Assembly: GCA_913009895.1 (NCBI GenBank)
Contig: CAJVXY010000014.1
Coordinates: 1-63,939, forward strand
Reading direction: 5' to 3'
Source of the DNA: an uncultured Acidiferrobacteraceae bacterium
GTDB lineage: Bacteria; Pseudomonadota; Gammaproteobacteria; Acidiferrobacterales; SZUA-150
Length of the DNA: 63,939 bases
The position numbers and the translations under genes were made by a program. Of this stretch, positions 1-9,376 are shown one piece after another. Below the pieces are notes generated by a model. It searched no databases. It saw only the letters and a list, made by a program, of their open reading frames with translations, and had not been told where the DNA came from. The stretch's first letter is position 1, and every line of letters begins with the position of its first letter.

Positions 1-83
1 TTTCTTTTTTTTTTTTTCAAGCAGAAGACGGCATACGAGATATATCAGTGTGACTGGAGTTCAGACGTGTGCTCTTCCGATCT
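1..83. other. Illumina P7/TruSeq adapter read-through at contig end (not genomic)
   Basis: A poly-T run (1-17) is followed by the P7 flow-cell sequence beginning CAAGCAGAAGACGG (18-41), an 8-base index ATATCAGT (42-49) and the TruSeq read-2 primer ending GCTCTTCCGATCT (50-83). Read on the other strand the index is ACTGATAT, which I recall as TruSeq index 25. Translated on the minus strand it gives the familiar artefact peptide RKSTRLNSSHTDISRMPSSA at the end of the first gene. These bases should be trimmed. Confidence 0.99.
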
Positions 84-1732
84 GCCCGGACTATTCGCGC
101 CTTTTCATCAAGCTCTTCGCTTGGTCCTTCCTGTCCTGGCGCTGGACGCTGAATATCAGAACCCTCTGCAATTCGTGTAGCCCTCAGACTTTCAAGCCAA
201 TCTCTTAAATGTAACGTTGAGATACAATCATCGGCGTTATAGCCCTGAACGGTTTCCTTGGTTTTATCATCAATAGAGGGAATATCGTTCAATTCCAGTC
301 CTGCTGATAGTACTGTCAAGGCAACGTTGGCATCATGCAAGGGAACTTTACGATTGAAACTAAAGAAAGGTTCCAATTTTTTTAGGGAATAACTCTCCAC
401 ACTGGCCCTGAGAGCATTCCTTACAACACTCAAAAGATCAACAAAGATCTTGCCTCGCAAGAAATTATCAATCTCCTGTTCCTTCGTTGCATAGCGCCCC
501 ATTAACCGCTTCAGCGCTCCAGGTTCATAAGAAGCGTAATGATAAACATGAAGATCAGGATACTGCTCTAGTCTTGCTGTTACAAAATCGACAAACCGTT
601 CAAATACAGCTTTTTCTGCTGCTCTATCGAAAGCCCATTCGGCAACATACTGAACTTGACCATTTTCATCATTGAAGGCAAAGCCAAATAGATACTCAAT
701 GCCTTCTTCTCCGACGAACTGATCACTTTCAATATCAAAAAAGATATCGCCGTCGGAAGGTTCCGGTAACGCTGCAAATCCGGTTTCTTCAATCACGTCA
801 AGAAACTCAATCTCGTTCTTACCAGTTTCCAGCGATTTCAGTTGAATGGCGGCTTGTGCCCTTACCTTCTCAAGTGCGATGGGCGAACCTTTACGAGGCT
901 TAAAAGCAATTGAAGATAGCTCACCTAGAGCATGCAGCGTAGCGATACCATTCGTTTGTAGTTCGGTGATTTGGGCTTTTGAAATATTGGCTACAAGACA
1001 AAGATGGTCATCCGCTCTCCGTTTCTTATCACAATTCTGTTTCCACCGGCATATATCACAATGTGCTTTGGGATCAGGGTATGTTACAAAATTCTGGGTT
1101 TCATCAGCCGCTAATTCCGCCGATCTTTTAACCTGCCTGAAGTACGCAGCATACTCAGGATAACGAAATTTCTGCGGTTCATAATCTGTCCATGGAGAGA
1201 CAATATATAGATTTTCAGGATCGATGCCCTGTATGTGGGAGAGCAGATCAGCGTAGAGACAAAGCTGTAACACACTACCACCTTTGGTTTCTCGTGCGAG
1301 TTTCGTATCAATAACTTCGTATGACCAGTCGCCGAGAGATGAGGGTACAGGAACACGCTTTAATATGTCGGCACGTCCTGTCCAACATCCCTGGCGCAGA
1401 GCAGCCTGGAAGATAATGTCCTTACCTTCTCTCATTGCATTTAACGTGGCCTGTACGGTCTTATCGTTTATTCCCTCTCCTTCAATGAAACAAATTTCAT
1501 GCCCTTGTGATTTTAAATAGTTGATAAAGTCCTGTTCATGCCGGAATCCACGCTCTCGAAGAATCTCCAGCAAGGGATCGTAATAATCAGGCTTCGCCAA
1601 TGATCCGGTAGCAACCTGGAGATCAAGCGCACTCAGATGACCGCAGTTCAAATGCCCTACGAGATCAGATGCACTAAGATAAATGATTCTATTTTCTTTT
1701 TTCACTTCACTCTCAGCGTTTCTAGCTGACAA
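84..1732 (-). CDS. TM0106-family RecB-like nuclease with YprB-type RNase H-like domain, 3' end missing
   Basis: Resembles the N-terminal half of the TM0106 family of RecB-like putative nucleases, which often continue into a superfamily I helicase. The first ~250 residues hold RecB-nuclease-like elements: GRAD, YEVIDTK (Asp-x-Lys) and LQLCLYA (Gln-x3-Tyr), then a Cys cluster around HCDICRWKQNC that could hold an iron-sulfur centre. From about residue 325 a DEDD/RNase H-like exonuclease domain follows, with DIFFDIESD, YHYASYE and YNADDC. The start is a TTG at 1732; I see no in-frame ATG giving the full N-terminus. The true protein runs off the contig after ...EKARIVRA; the following residues are translated adapter. 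Likely DNA processing or defence; the helicase part cannot be seen. Confidence 0.8.
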
Positions 1733-2093
1733 CGTATATAACTGAATCCGCTATCAATGCATTTGTATTTTTGACGTAAACCTTCAATCTGGCCTTAGGG
1801 TAATGATATGTTTCGCATCTCACTAACATGAAACATTTTCCATCTTACATATTCACCGGATTCGTTAAAATAAATCTATCTTACTAGTGTTTTTTCGATT
1901 CAGCTATTTCAAAGTGTGGGTCATTCAGAACGTCCGCTTTCGCTGCCTCTTTGTCATCCTAGCTTATAATTTGAACGTCTACTCCAGGCTGCTCAATACT
2001 GAAAGCAGATGTTCTGTAACGACAACTTGAATGACGCGGGTCACAATCTCAACAGGAATCAGTACGCCATATAAATGCAATCGTCTCAAAGCA
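1733..2093. other. Intergenic, no gene seen
   Basis: AT-rich stretch between two minus-strand accessory genes. I see no credible ORF, RNA gene, or hairpin followed by a T run. It must hold any promoter of the RecB-like gene, but no clear -35/-10 pair stands out. Confidence 0.4.
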
Positions 2094-2633
2094 CTAGCTA
2101 GATCTGTCCGGCCTATGGAAATAAAGGCCCAACCGGAACAAAGAAAGCTCAACAAAATGCCGAATATGCCCTAACTGGACCATACTCTCCGAACGTATAT
2201 GAATTTGTTTCTTGCTACCACGAGTGAGACGGAATTGATAGGTTCGGAACAACAAGAAAGGGTATTCGTGATTATGTATTACGTTCAAGGTAAATATTTT
2301 TGGTGTGAACGATGGGAGAGAACGGTCGATTTCAATAACATTTTGCGCGTTTTTTGAACGCTCATTTTTCGGAGTGTATCCGGTGTAAACTACTTCTGAC
2401 TCCAAGGAAGTTTTAGTGCCACCTATATTTTCGATTTCGAACTGAGTGTTTATTTCCAAAGTTGATTGGTCTATCGTTCTAATCGTTTGATCAAGTAGGC
2501 GTATCTTCAATCGAGGTCTATCTCTATAAAGCTTCCACCAGAATACAACTCCGCCACTCCCGCCGAGAAAATACAAAACTCTGAGCAGATCCTCCAAAAA
2601 GTAAGAGCTGATAGATAATATGACTTCAGTCAA
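2094..2633 (-). CDS. Hypothetical protein with one N-terminal membrane segment
   Basis: Unrecognised 179-residue protein. Residues about 13-34 form a hydrophobic segment (LLRVLYFLGGSGGVVFWW), followed by a basic RDRPRLKIR stretch and a beta-rich soluble part. This suggests a membrane-anchored protein whose C-terminal domain faces the cytoplasm. The only start that includes the membrane segment is TTG at 2633, so the exact N-terminus is uncertain. It lies between the RecB-like nuclease and the FRG-domain gene in a region without housekeeping genes, so it may belong to an accessory or defence cassette. No function can be assigned. Confidence 0.5.
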   Translation of the reverse strand: MTEVILSISSYFLEDLLRVLYFLGGSGGVVFWWKLYRDRPRLKIRLLDQTIRTIDQSTLEINTQFEIENIGGTKTSLESEVVYTGYTPKNERSKNAQNVIEIDRSLPSFTPKIFTLNVIHNHEYPFLLFRTYQFRLTRGSKKQIHIRSESMVQLGHIRHFVELSLFRLGLYFHRPDRSS

Positions 2634-2845
2634 TTTGTGGCCCTCCAGTACTAAGGCCGACCATTATGTCATACGGAATTCTATCTAGCTCAGAAACACT
2701 GTTATCGAACAGCATTTTGTGGTTCAGTCACCAAAAGGACCAGGTTATTATAAATGGTATCATTGTTATCTTTGTCGTATGCCTAACGTTAGAATTAAGG
2801 GTCAGGCGGTTTTTTTACGCTAATCAAATGGAATCATATTAAAGA

Positions 2846-3682
2846 TCAATTCTCAAAAAACCTGTGTATCTTTGCTTCCCTAGCAGCTGTCTCCATTAAA
2901 CTATCAACTGTTGTAAATAATGAATAAGCATTTATGTTCATTTTATTTAACTCTTGAAATACTTTATTTTGCTCTGTGCTTGGTAAATTAAATTTCCATA
3001 TTAGATCTTGTCTTGCTGCCTCATGTTTCTTTGCGTTATCAACATTCACATCCTCGTGATTTGCCAGATAATAGGTATCGTCTTCTTTTATCATGCACAT
3101 GGTATACACGCTCTGCTGTAGAAAGTGGCGCCGATGAATTGTCGCTGTTGGCCCAAATGTAATGATATGTGGTTTATTGCTTGATGTAACTTTAGCGCCT
3201 GCGACAAATTCCTGGTAAACATATACAGATACATAACGCGCAGAAGGCTTAATATTTCTAAATGCAAAAAATAATGCGACATATGGAGATTCTGTCCAAT
3301 CTAGAAGTGGTGACGGAAATCCATGATGTCTTAGATATGCAAAGTATTGATAAACAGGCATGCCAAGAAATGTTATAAATGTTTTGTTTTTAAGTTCCTC
3401 TCTAAATTCATAAGGTTCAGGAATATCCCATAACTTCTCTGTGAATGTTTCAACTCTTGATTTTACGCTACGAGCAAATTTGTAATATTTATTTAGTGAT
3501 ACTTTATTATTTATAAACCTTTCCAGAGTCGTATCGAGCTCCCACTTGCTATCTGATTGGCCACGATAATAGTATTCAGTGACGCCTGACCCGCTTCCTT
3601 TGGTTAGATTCTCACTACAACCATCAAGCTGAAGTAATGCATCTACAAACTCTTCCCATGAATTTAGTGTTAATTCCTGCAT
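2846..3682 (-). CDS. FRG domain-containing protein
   Basis: The FRG domain is named after its Phe-Arg-Gly signature. Here the N-terminal signature is YYYRGQSDSKWELDTTLERF (about residues 37-56), followed by the family's typical core with GMPVYQYFAYLRHHGFPSPL and LLDWTESPYVALFFAF. At 278 residues it matches stand-alone FRG proteins. The domain's activity is not well established; these proteins are often in variable regions near defence or toxin genes, which fits the RecB-like nuclease nearby. The ATG start at 3682 is clear. The upstream 200 bases hold no gene. Confidence 0.85.
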   Translation of the reverse strand: MQELTLNSWEEFVDALLQLDGCSENLTKGSGSGVTEYYYRGQSDSKWELDTTLERFINNKVSLNKYYKFARSVKSRVETFTEKLWDIPEPYEFREELKNKTFITFLGMPVYQYFAYLRHHGFPSPLLDWTESPYVALFFAFRNIKPSARYVSVYVYQEFVAGAKVTSSNKPHIITFGPTATIHRRHFLQQSVYTMCMIKEDDTYYLANHEDVNVDNAKKHEAARQDLIWKFNLPSTEQNKVFQELNKMNINAYSLFTTVDSLMETAAREAKIHRFFEN

Positions 3683-4039
3683 GATGATCTCTAATAATTG
3701 TCTAGTCGAGCTTAGATATAATCAATCTACCAGCTGGCTCTCATCTGAATTAGCATCTATGCCAGATACTGCTATCCGATTTAAATAATCAAGAATCATT
3801 AACTTTCTTCCATCGCTGAGACCTGACAACTAATTTCACTGCTCGTGTATTAGCAGTTATTAATATTGCCTAGGTTGATCAAAGAACACATAATACACCA
3901 TTGCTGAATGGCAGCTTTCGCTGCAAAGCGTACACTGGTGCAGTTTACTTTAATGACCGCAATTGGGCGAGAATAGTCAATTTGTCTCTAGATTTAACTT
4001 CACCGTGGACGCAGCCGACGCAGATGAAGAAAAATTCGG

Positions 4040-4101
4040 AAAGCGAGACGTTTGTTCGAGGCAAATATCACGTTAGTGATATTCCGAGTTCGGCTCGCTT
4101 T
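4040..4101. repeat. Nested inverted repeat
   Basis: Outer arms AAAGCGAG (4040-4047) and CTCGCTTT (4094-4101) enclose a perfect inner hairpin AATATCAC-GTTA-GTGATATT (4064-4083). No T run follows, so a simple terminator is unlikely. Probably part of a repetitive extragenic element. Confidence 0.6.
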
Positions 4102-4165
4102 GGGGATTTTTTGAATCTGGGGAGGGAATCCCGTAGGGACAAGTCCCCGGGTGTCCTTCTCTTTG

Positions 4166-4199
4166 GTTACTTTCTCTTGGACAAGCAAGAGAAAGTAAC
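4166..4199. repeat. 14-bp perfect stem-loop, dispersed-repeat type
   Basis: GTTACTTTCTCTTG (4166-4179), a six-base loop, and the exact reverse complement CAAGAGAAAGTAAC (4186-4199). From memory, palindromes of the GGTTACTTTC...GAAAGTAAC kind recur between genes in many proteobacteria. It lies 58 bases past the metW stop and may help end metXW transcription or protect its 3' end. Confidence 0.65.
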
Positions 4200-4257
4200 T
4201 GGGCTATCGGGACCAGCCCCGATTAATAGCCCTTAAAGCCCGCCGCAGGCGAACAAA

Positions 4258-4872
4258 CTAAACCCGCCGAAACCGATACAACACAATCTTCCCCAAAAGA
4301 TTAGGAAACAACCGCAACCCCAAACTGGTACGATGGACTTGATCTACGGCCTGTCTTTGCAGAATCTTAAAGCCCATTTTTTTACACAAGTCTTCAAAAT
4401 CCCTGATGGTACAAAGATGGATGTTGGGCGTGTCATACCATTGTTCTGGCAAGCAGCGGGTCACGGGCATTCGGCCTTTGAATGTTAATTGCATCCTGGC
4501 GTTCCAGTGACCAAAATTAGGGAAGGTTACAATGCCTTCCGTGCCGACTCGTAACATTTCCTCTAGTAAAAGATCCGGTCGACGCATTGCCTGTAATGTC
4601 ATTGACAGGATGACATAGTCGAAGGCATTTTTATCAAAGTCAGACAGGCCCTCATTCAGGTTCACATGAATAACATTGACACCAGAACGAATACACTTGG
4701 CAATGTAATCATCATTTATTTCCAGCCCATAACCGGTAACATTTTTTTGTTTTTGTAAATTAGCCAGTAATGCGCCATCGCCGCAGCCAAGATCGAGTAC
4801 GTGGCTCCCTGGTTTAATCCAGTCAGCGATCAGTGCCAGATCAGGACGGTTTAGTTGATTGTTGATGCTCAT
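4258..4872 (-). CDS. metW: Methionine biosynthesis protein MetW
   Basis: SAM-dependent methyltransferase-fold protein of the MetW family, which accompanies MetX in methionine synthesis; its biochemical role is thought to be support or control of homoserine acylation. The SAM-binding motif I is VLDLGCGDG at residues 25-33, followed by MetW-typical stretches [17 protein letters not shown] and FPNFGHW. Length 204 is normal. The ATG overlaps the metX stop by four bases (ATGA), so the two genes are translationally coupled. Confidence 0.92.
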   Translation of the reverse strand: MSINNQLNRPDLALIADWIKPGSHVLDLGCGDGALLANLQKQKNVTGYGLEINDDYIAKCIRSGVNVIHVNLNEGLSDFDKNAFDYVILSMTLQAMRRPDLLLEEMLRVGTEGIVTFPNFGHWNARMQLTFKGRMPVTRCLPEQWYDTPNIHLCTIRDFEDLCKKMGFKILQRQAVDQVHRTSLGLRLFPNLLGKIVLYRFRRV

Positions 4873-6011
4873 AACTCAGATGCCACCCGTTCCATATAAG
4901 CGCCAAATATTTCCATATAATGTGGAATTTTCATGAGAAAGGCATCATGTCCGTGGGTGGCCTTGATTTCGGCATAACTAACATTCAGGTCATTGTCATG
5001 GAGGGCTTTGACAATTTCACGGGCACGTGAAGGCGCGAATCGCCAGTCACTGGTAAAAGAGACGACTAAAAAATCGGCTTTGGCATGACTGACGGCTTTC
5101 GTCAAATCATTGTCATAATCACTGGCAGGATCAAAATAATCCAGTGCCTTGGTCATGAGCAAATAGGTATTGGCATCAAATTTACCAACAAAACTGTCGG
5201 CCTGGTAACGCAAGTAACTTTCGATCTCGAATTCAACTTCGTAACCAAAATCAATTCTTTCGTCGCGTAATTGCCTGCCAAATTTTTCCCGCATACTGTC
5301 ATCAGAGAGATAGGTGATATGACCTAACATGCGGGCAATTCGTAAACCACGGCTAGGCTCAGTGTTGTGGTCATAAAACCGGCCTTTGTGAAAGTCAGTG
5401 TCAGTGACAATCGCCTGTCTTGCCACCTCATTAAAACCAATATTCTGGGCTGTCAATTTTGCTGCCGCGGCAATGGTAATGGCATGGCGTAGCCGATCAG
5501 GATAATCGATTGACCATTGCAATACCTGCATGCCCCCAAGGCTACCGCCAATCACTGCCGCCCATTGTTTGATACCAAGCACGTCACTTAAACGTGCCTG
5601 GCTCTGGACCCAGTCTTTTACGGTGACAATCGGGAAGTCGGGGCCAAAGGGTTTGCCCGAAGCCGGGTTAATGCTTGATGGACCGGTTGATCCAAAACAA
5701 CCCCCCAGGTTATTCGAGCCAACAACATAAAATTTGTTTGTATCTATAGGCTTGCCGGGCCCAATAAAATTTTCCCACCAGCCAGGTTTTTTATCGTCTG
5801 GCGTATTGTAACCGGCAACATGATGATTGCTTGAAAGGGCGTGACAAATCAGGATGGCATTCGATTTTGCATGATTCAGTTTGCCGTAGGTTTCATAGGC
5901 AAGGTCGTATTCCTGGATGACGGCGCCGCTGACCAAATTAAGAGGCTGGTCAAAGTGGTGCGTCTGCGGGGTAACCAGTCCAACAGAGTCGGACGGGATT
6001 TTGTCAGGCAT
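4869..6011 (-). CDS. metX: Homoserine O-acyltransferase (MetX)
   Basis: Alpha/beta-hydrolase-fold enzyme that transfers an acetyl or succinyl group from the acyl-CoA to L-homoserine, the first committed step to methionine. Seen: [19 protein letters not shown] (about 98-116), nucleophile Ser157 in GGSLGGMQ, and a late Asp/His pair in FTSDWRF and THGHDAF that would complete the triad. Length 380 is typical. Acetyl versus succinyl specificity cannot be decided from these motifs. First gene of a metX-metW pair; the upstream 138 bases contain no riboswitch I recognise. Confidence 0.93.
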   Translation of the reverse strand: MPDKIPSDSVGLVTPQTHHFDQPLNLVSGAVIQEYDLAYETYGKLNHAKSNAILICHALSSNHHVAGYNTPDDKKPGWWENFIGPGKPIDTNKFYVVGSNNLGGCFGSTGPSSINPASGKPFGPDFPIVTVKDWVQSQARLSDVLGIKQWAAVIGGSLGGMQVLQWSIDYPDRLRHAITIAAAAKLTAQNIGFNEVARQAIVTDTDFHKGRFYDHNTEPSRGLRIARMLGHITYLSDDSMREKFGRQLRDERIDFGYEVEFEIESYLRYQADSFVGKFDANTYLLMTKALDYFDPASDYDNDLTKAVSHAKADFLVVSFTSDWRFAPSRAREIVKALHDNDLNVSYAEIKATHGHDAFLMKIPHYMEIFGAYMERVASEL

Positions 6012-6149
6012 GCGAATCAGTCTCTATATAAATAAAAATGACTGATTGAGTCTATACAGTGCTGCAGGTCTCGTAAATAAAAATCAGGCCATAAACAAGA
6101 GACCGGCCGGCCGGGTAGCCAGTATTATTTTCGGGACTGCCTGGCAGGG

Positions 6150-8258
6150 TTATTTGAGTCGAGTATCTGCTTCGCTGGCGAAAGGGTCATCGGGACGGTC
6201 AAAAAACATATGCTGCTCAATACGGTCCCTGATATAGCGGGTTGTCTTGAGTTGTTTCTTGAGCTCTTCCTTGATGCCTTCCAGTTCATTGATACGATCG
6301 CCGATGCTGCTTTGTTGCTCGGATATTTTACGTAAGTTTTCGGCGCGACGATCAATGGAATCTTTATGTTCCTGGATTTGTAATATAACCGGACCCATGA
6401 TCGCTTTTCCCCAGGCACGAACATCATCGTTACACTGGCTGAAAGTATTACGTGCGTGGCTGACCATGGTGATGAAAAAACGTTTAATAACAAAATGCTG
6501 CTCCGTCACAACCAGGATTGTGCTGTTCCTGAAACGTTCAGCATCCCGGTGCAGGCGTGACAGGCTGTTCATGTAAGGGCGCATGGAAAAACTGCTGGAT
6601 TTAATTTTAACTAATCCATATTCAAGCTGAAATTCCTTATAAGTGGATTCCACCATGTCTTTGAGCACGTGCGCCTGTTTGTTAACTTCCTGCATGGTCT
6701 CAATCGCGCCATCGAAGAAAGTGCGCATGCCGACTTTAAGTCCTGTGGTTGTCCATGCCTCATGCATGTCTCTACGTGTATGAGAAATTAATTTATCAAA
6801 GCTCTTAAGGCTCAGGTAAGTTTGCAGGATATGGGCCTGCTCGGAGAGTTTTGCCCGACAGGTGTTAAACGTCTCAAGCTTTTTATCATAGGTCTCCTGT
6901 TCCTGGTTGACACGTTCGATGATGTCCTGGATGACACTTTGATTTTTGCCGCGCAATCCCTTTAATTCTTCCAGTTGTTTGACCACGCTTTTTAGTTTGA
7001 CTTCAACCAGTGCATCGGTGTTGTCGACCATGGAGCCAACCTGGTTGACCAGTTTGTCATGGACCAGTTGTTGCTTGAAAGGAATGACCTCTTTGGAAAG
7101 CTTGGTTTCGAGTGCCGGCAGGCCGCTACGATCAAGCAAGACACTATCATTCTGGATTTTGCCAATCAGGCCCTTTAAGGCAGACACAGGGTAAACCTGG
7201 GTCTTGGTGATATTCAGGGCATAGGCAGTTTCCTGGGTTTGGCGTGAAATACTGGCAGCGATTGCCTCTTCCCCACGCAACTCATCCCACAAGGTATCGA
7301 CCTTATTCAGTACCGCTACCCGTCGTCCCTCAGAGCCCTCGGTGGCAGGTCTAACGTATTTATTCCAGACATCCAGGTCTGATCGGGTGACACCGGTATC
7401 GGCAGACAAAACGAACAAAACCGCATGGGCATTAGGCAACATGTCCAGGGTCAGTTCCGGCTCCGAACCCAGTGAATTAAGTCCGGGGGTGTCAACCACC
7501 ACCAGGCCTTTTCTCAGGAGTGGGTGCGGGTAATTGATAATGGCATGGCGCCAGACCGGGATGTCGACCATGCCGTCACGGGCAATGCCAGACTCGCTAC
7601 CCTCAAGATTTGGATCATACAGCCCTAACTTGCTGGCTTCCTGGACTGAGACTCGCTTGTTTTTGACCAGTTCCTGGAAAACCTCTGCCATTTTGGTGGA
7701 GTCATTTAAGGTTAACGGTAGTTTGCTCCACTGGGCGGGAGCCCGTTTGTACTCGGCAACCGATTTTTCATTTTCTCTTGTCTCTATTGGTAGCAACATA
7801 ATGCAGGGAGGTTGTTTCTCGTCATAGAGTAACTCGGTAGGGCACATGGTGGTGCGGCCGGCATCAGTCGGCAGCAGTCGTTCTTTATGATCGGCGAAAA
7901 AAATGGCATTGATTAATTCTGTTTTGCCGCGGGAAAATTCACCGACAATGGCAATGGTCAGCTTGTCTGACTTAAGGTCTTCAATTAACTCATAAATTGG
8001 TAAATCAGCCAGGCCTTTGCTTTGCTCATGGTGCTCAACAAACTGCATGTAATCCTGCATAGCGGTTAACAGCCCTTGTCGCCAGACGTTATAGTCGTCC
8101 AATTGACTGCTCAATGCGCTTATGAGGGCGGTTCCACCAATTTTTGGCAAAGGAGTTTTAAATGGAAATTTACCGGCTGGGCGGCCACCAAAAGACTTAA
8201 CGTTTTTTTGTGCCATCGGCTGACCTTGACGAACGACTGTACTGCCTTGTGATGCCAT
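6150..8258 (-). CDS. Dynamin-family GTPase
   Basis: Large bacterial dynamin-like GTPase of 702 residues. P-loop G1 GEFSRGKTELINAIF (106-120), G2 region TDAGRTTMCPTE (131-142), G3 VVDTPGLNS (around 258) and G4 LNKVD (around 318) are all present. The C-terminal half is helical with long coiled-coil-like runs, as in dynamin stalks; no obvious transmembrane paddle is seen. Bacterial dynamins act on membranes (remodelling, stress or phage tolerance), but the role here is unknown. Start ATG 8258; an internal Met16 is possible. Downstream of yggT on the same strand, with 434 bases between. Confidence 0.85.
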   Translation of the reverse strand: MASQGSTVVRQGQPMAQKNVKSFGGRPAGKFPFKTPLPKIGGTALISALSSQLDDYNVWRQGLLTAMQDYMQFVEHHEQSKGLADLPIYELIEDLKSDKLTIAIVGEFSRGKTELINAIFFADHKERLLPTDAGRTTMCPTELLYDEKQPPCIMLLPIETRENEKSVAEYKRAPAQWSKLPLTLNDSTKMAEVFQELVKNKRVSVQEASKLGLYDPNLEGSESGIARDGMVDIPVWRHAIINYPHPLLRKGLVVVDTPGLNSLGSEPELTLDMLPNAHAVLFVLSADTGVTRSDLDVWNKYVRPATEGSEGRRVAVLNKVDTLWDELRGEEAIAASISRQTQETAYALNITKTQVYPVSALKGLIGKIQNDSVLLDRSGLPALETKLSKEVIPFKQQLVHDKLVNQVGSMVDNTDALVEVKLKSVVKQLEELKGLRGKNQSVIQDIIERVNQEQETYDKKLETFNTCRAKLSEQAHILQTYLSLKSFDKLISHTRRDMHEAWTTTGLKVGMRTFFDGAIETMQEVNKQAHVLKDMVESTYKEFQLEYGLVKIKSSSFSMRPYMNSLSRLHRDAERFRNSTILVVTEQHFVIKRFFITMVSHARNTFSQCNDDVRAWGKAIMGPVILQIQEHKDSIDRRAENLRKISEQQSSIGDRINELEGIKEELKKQLKTTRYIRDRIEQHMFFDRPDDPFASEADTRLK

Positions 8259-8394
8259 CGAATTTACCCTTGTCTTTGAATATTCGTTTTATTTTATTTA
8301 GTGCCCACACAGGCCAATTATCAGCCAAATCTTTAACCATACTCCCGTAAACGTCTGGAGTTCTCAGGTAATGTGGTGATAATTGAGTGTCCAT

Positions 8395-8692
8395 GTCAGA
8401 AAACTATAGCAGCTATTTCTGATATCCAAGCTGCCACCAACGGCCGCCATTAACGATATCGTTGCAGGCAATACGGGCACTTTCCTTTATAATTAGCTCT
8501 ATGGCAGGGGGGCGTCAAGCAAATTACCATAATTTCAGTATAAACGGCCCATTTTCACTGCCGTTTGGACCCCGCAGGCACGTAAACTGGCTATTTTACA
8601 AAAAGTCGCAAATGCTTAACGTTTTATTATAGATTTAATAGCTTGTAGATAATTTCAGGATATTTATTTAATACCCCTGCTAATTCGTGAGA
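8395..8692. other. Intergenic between yggT and the dynamin-like gene
   Basis: About 300 bases without a convincing gene. On the minus strand a TTGACG hexamer (8518-8513) lies upstream of an AT-rich TAATTATAAA stretch, a weak candidate promoter for the dynamin-like gene. A 65-residue minus-strand frame starting at 8394 and overlapping the GTPase start is not supported. Confidence 0.35.
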
Positions 8693-9301
8693 TTATAGAA
8701 ACAACAGGGCAAAATCCCGCAAGGGTTGTACCAGCAGGATTAAAAGCAATTGCAGTACAACCAGCACAGCAATCGGTGACAGATCAATACCCGAAATTGG
8801 CGGAATCAGTCGCCGAGCCGGAGCCAGGACGGGTTCCGAGAGGCTTACCATCAGGCCAATTGCCGGATTGTGTCCGCCATGGGGGTTAATCCAGCTAATA
8901 ATAATACGAACAAATATGGTCACCAGGAAAACGTATAACACCATGTTGATCAAATCAGCCAGCGCTAATATGCCCAGACCGGCTGGTGACAAAAATTCTC
9001 CGTGGATCAAACCCGGGATAAATTTGAGCCCCAGGCCCGGTTTTCCAATCAGAAAAATTTCAGTACTTTGAAGTATTAACAACACCACCACTGAGGCCAG
9101 GTCAATTCCCCAGAGCCCCGGTACAAATTTACGAAATAATAAAACGGGCGGGTTCGTGATCCGCACCAGGAATTGTGAAACAGGATTATAAAAATCTGCC
9201 CGCACTACTTGCAGTAAAAAGCGCAACATGATGACCAGGATGTATAAATCAAAAACAATCTGTATCAAATAGATAAAAGCCTGGCTCATGTACCCGTTCA
9301 T
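8693..9301 (-). CDS. yggT: YggT family integral membrane protein
   Basis: Two tandem YGGT repeats: the first around residues 5-85 with VIMLRFLLQVVRADFYNPVS, the second around 105-195 with FVRIIISWINPHGGHNP. Each has two membrane segments, giving about four to six helices in total. The family is linked to osmotic tolerance and membrane-protein insertion in other bacteria, but its biochemistry is unsettled. Lies 75 bases downstream of proC in the conserved proC-yggT order. Start is ATG 9301 or the in-frame ATG 9289 (MSQAF); the choice is unclear. Confidence 0.9.
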   Translation of the reverse strand: MNGYMSQAFIYLIQIVFDLYILVIMLRFLLQVVRADFYNPVSQFLVRITNPPVLLFRKFVPGLWGIDLASVVVLLILQSTEIFLIGKPGLGLKFIPGLIHGEFLSPAGLGILALADLINMVLYVFLVTIFVRIIISWINPHGGHNPAIGLMVSLSEPVLAPARRLIPPISGIDLSPIAVLVVLQLLLILLVQPLRDFALLFL

Positions 9302-9376
9302 TTGTTTAACCCCGGAAGTATTTTTTTTGTGAGTGTGGTTGTGGCTGTGACAATATTAATATCGGATTTAGATCAA

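Larger units (their letters stand above)
3683..4257. other. Long intergenic region with structured repeats
   Basis: About 570 bases between the FRG gene and metW. The first ~350 bases are AT-rich with nothing recognisable. The second part is more G+C-rich, holds two strong hairpin elements (listed separately) and reads like a dispersed intergenic repeat rather than coding sequence. Open frames here follow the palindromes and are not believable genes. Confidence 0.5.

Noticed and set aside
17-83. C-terminal residues of the first gene encoded by bases 17-83
   Set aside because: They are a translation of the Illumina adapter, not biology.
3901-4236. Open frame of 111 codons on the plus strand after the FRG gene
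   Set aside because: It follows the palindromic repeat segment, has no domain or signal, and the complementary strand is equally open; repeat-derived.
8197-8394. 65-codon minus-strand frame overlapping the start of the dynamin-like gene
   Set aside because: Overlaps the GTPase by over 60 bases in another frame, with no conserved motif; composition is not convincing.
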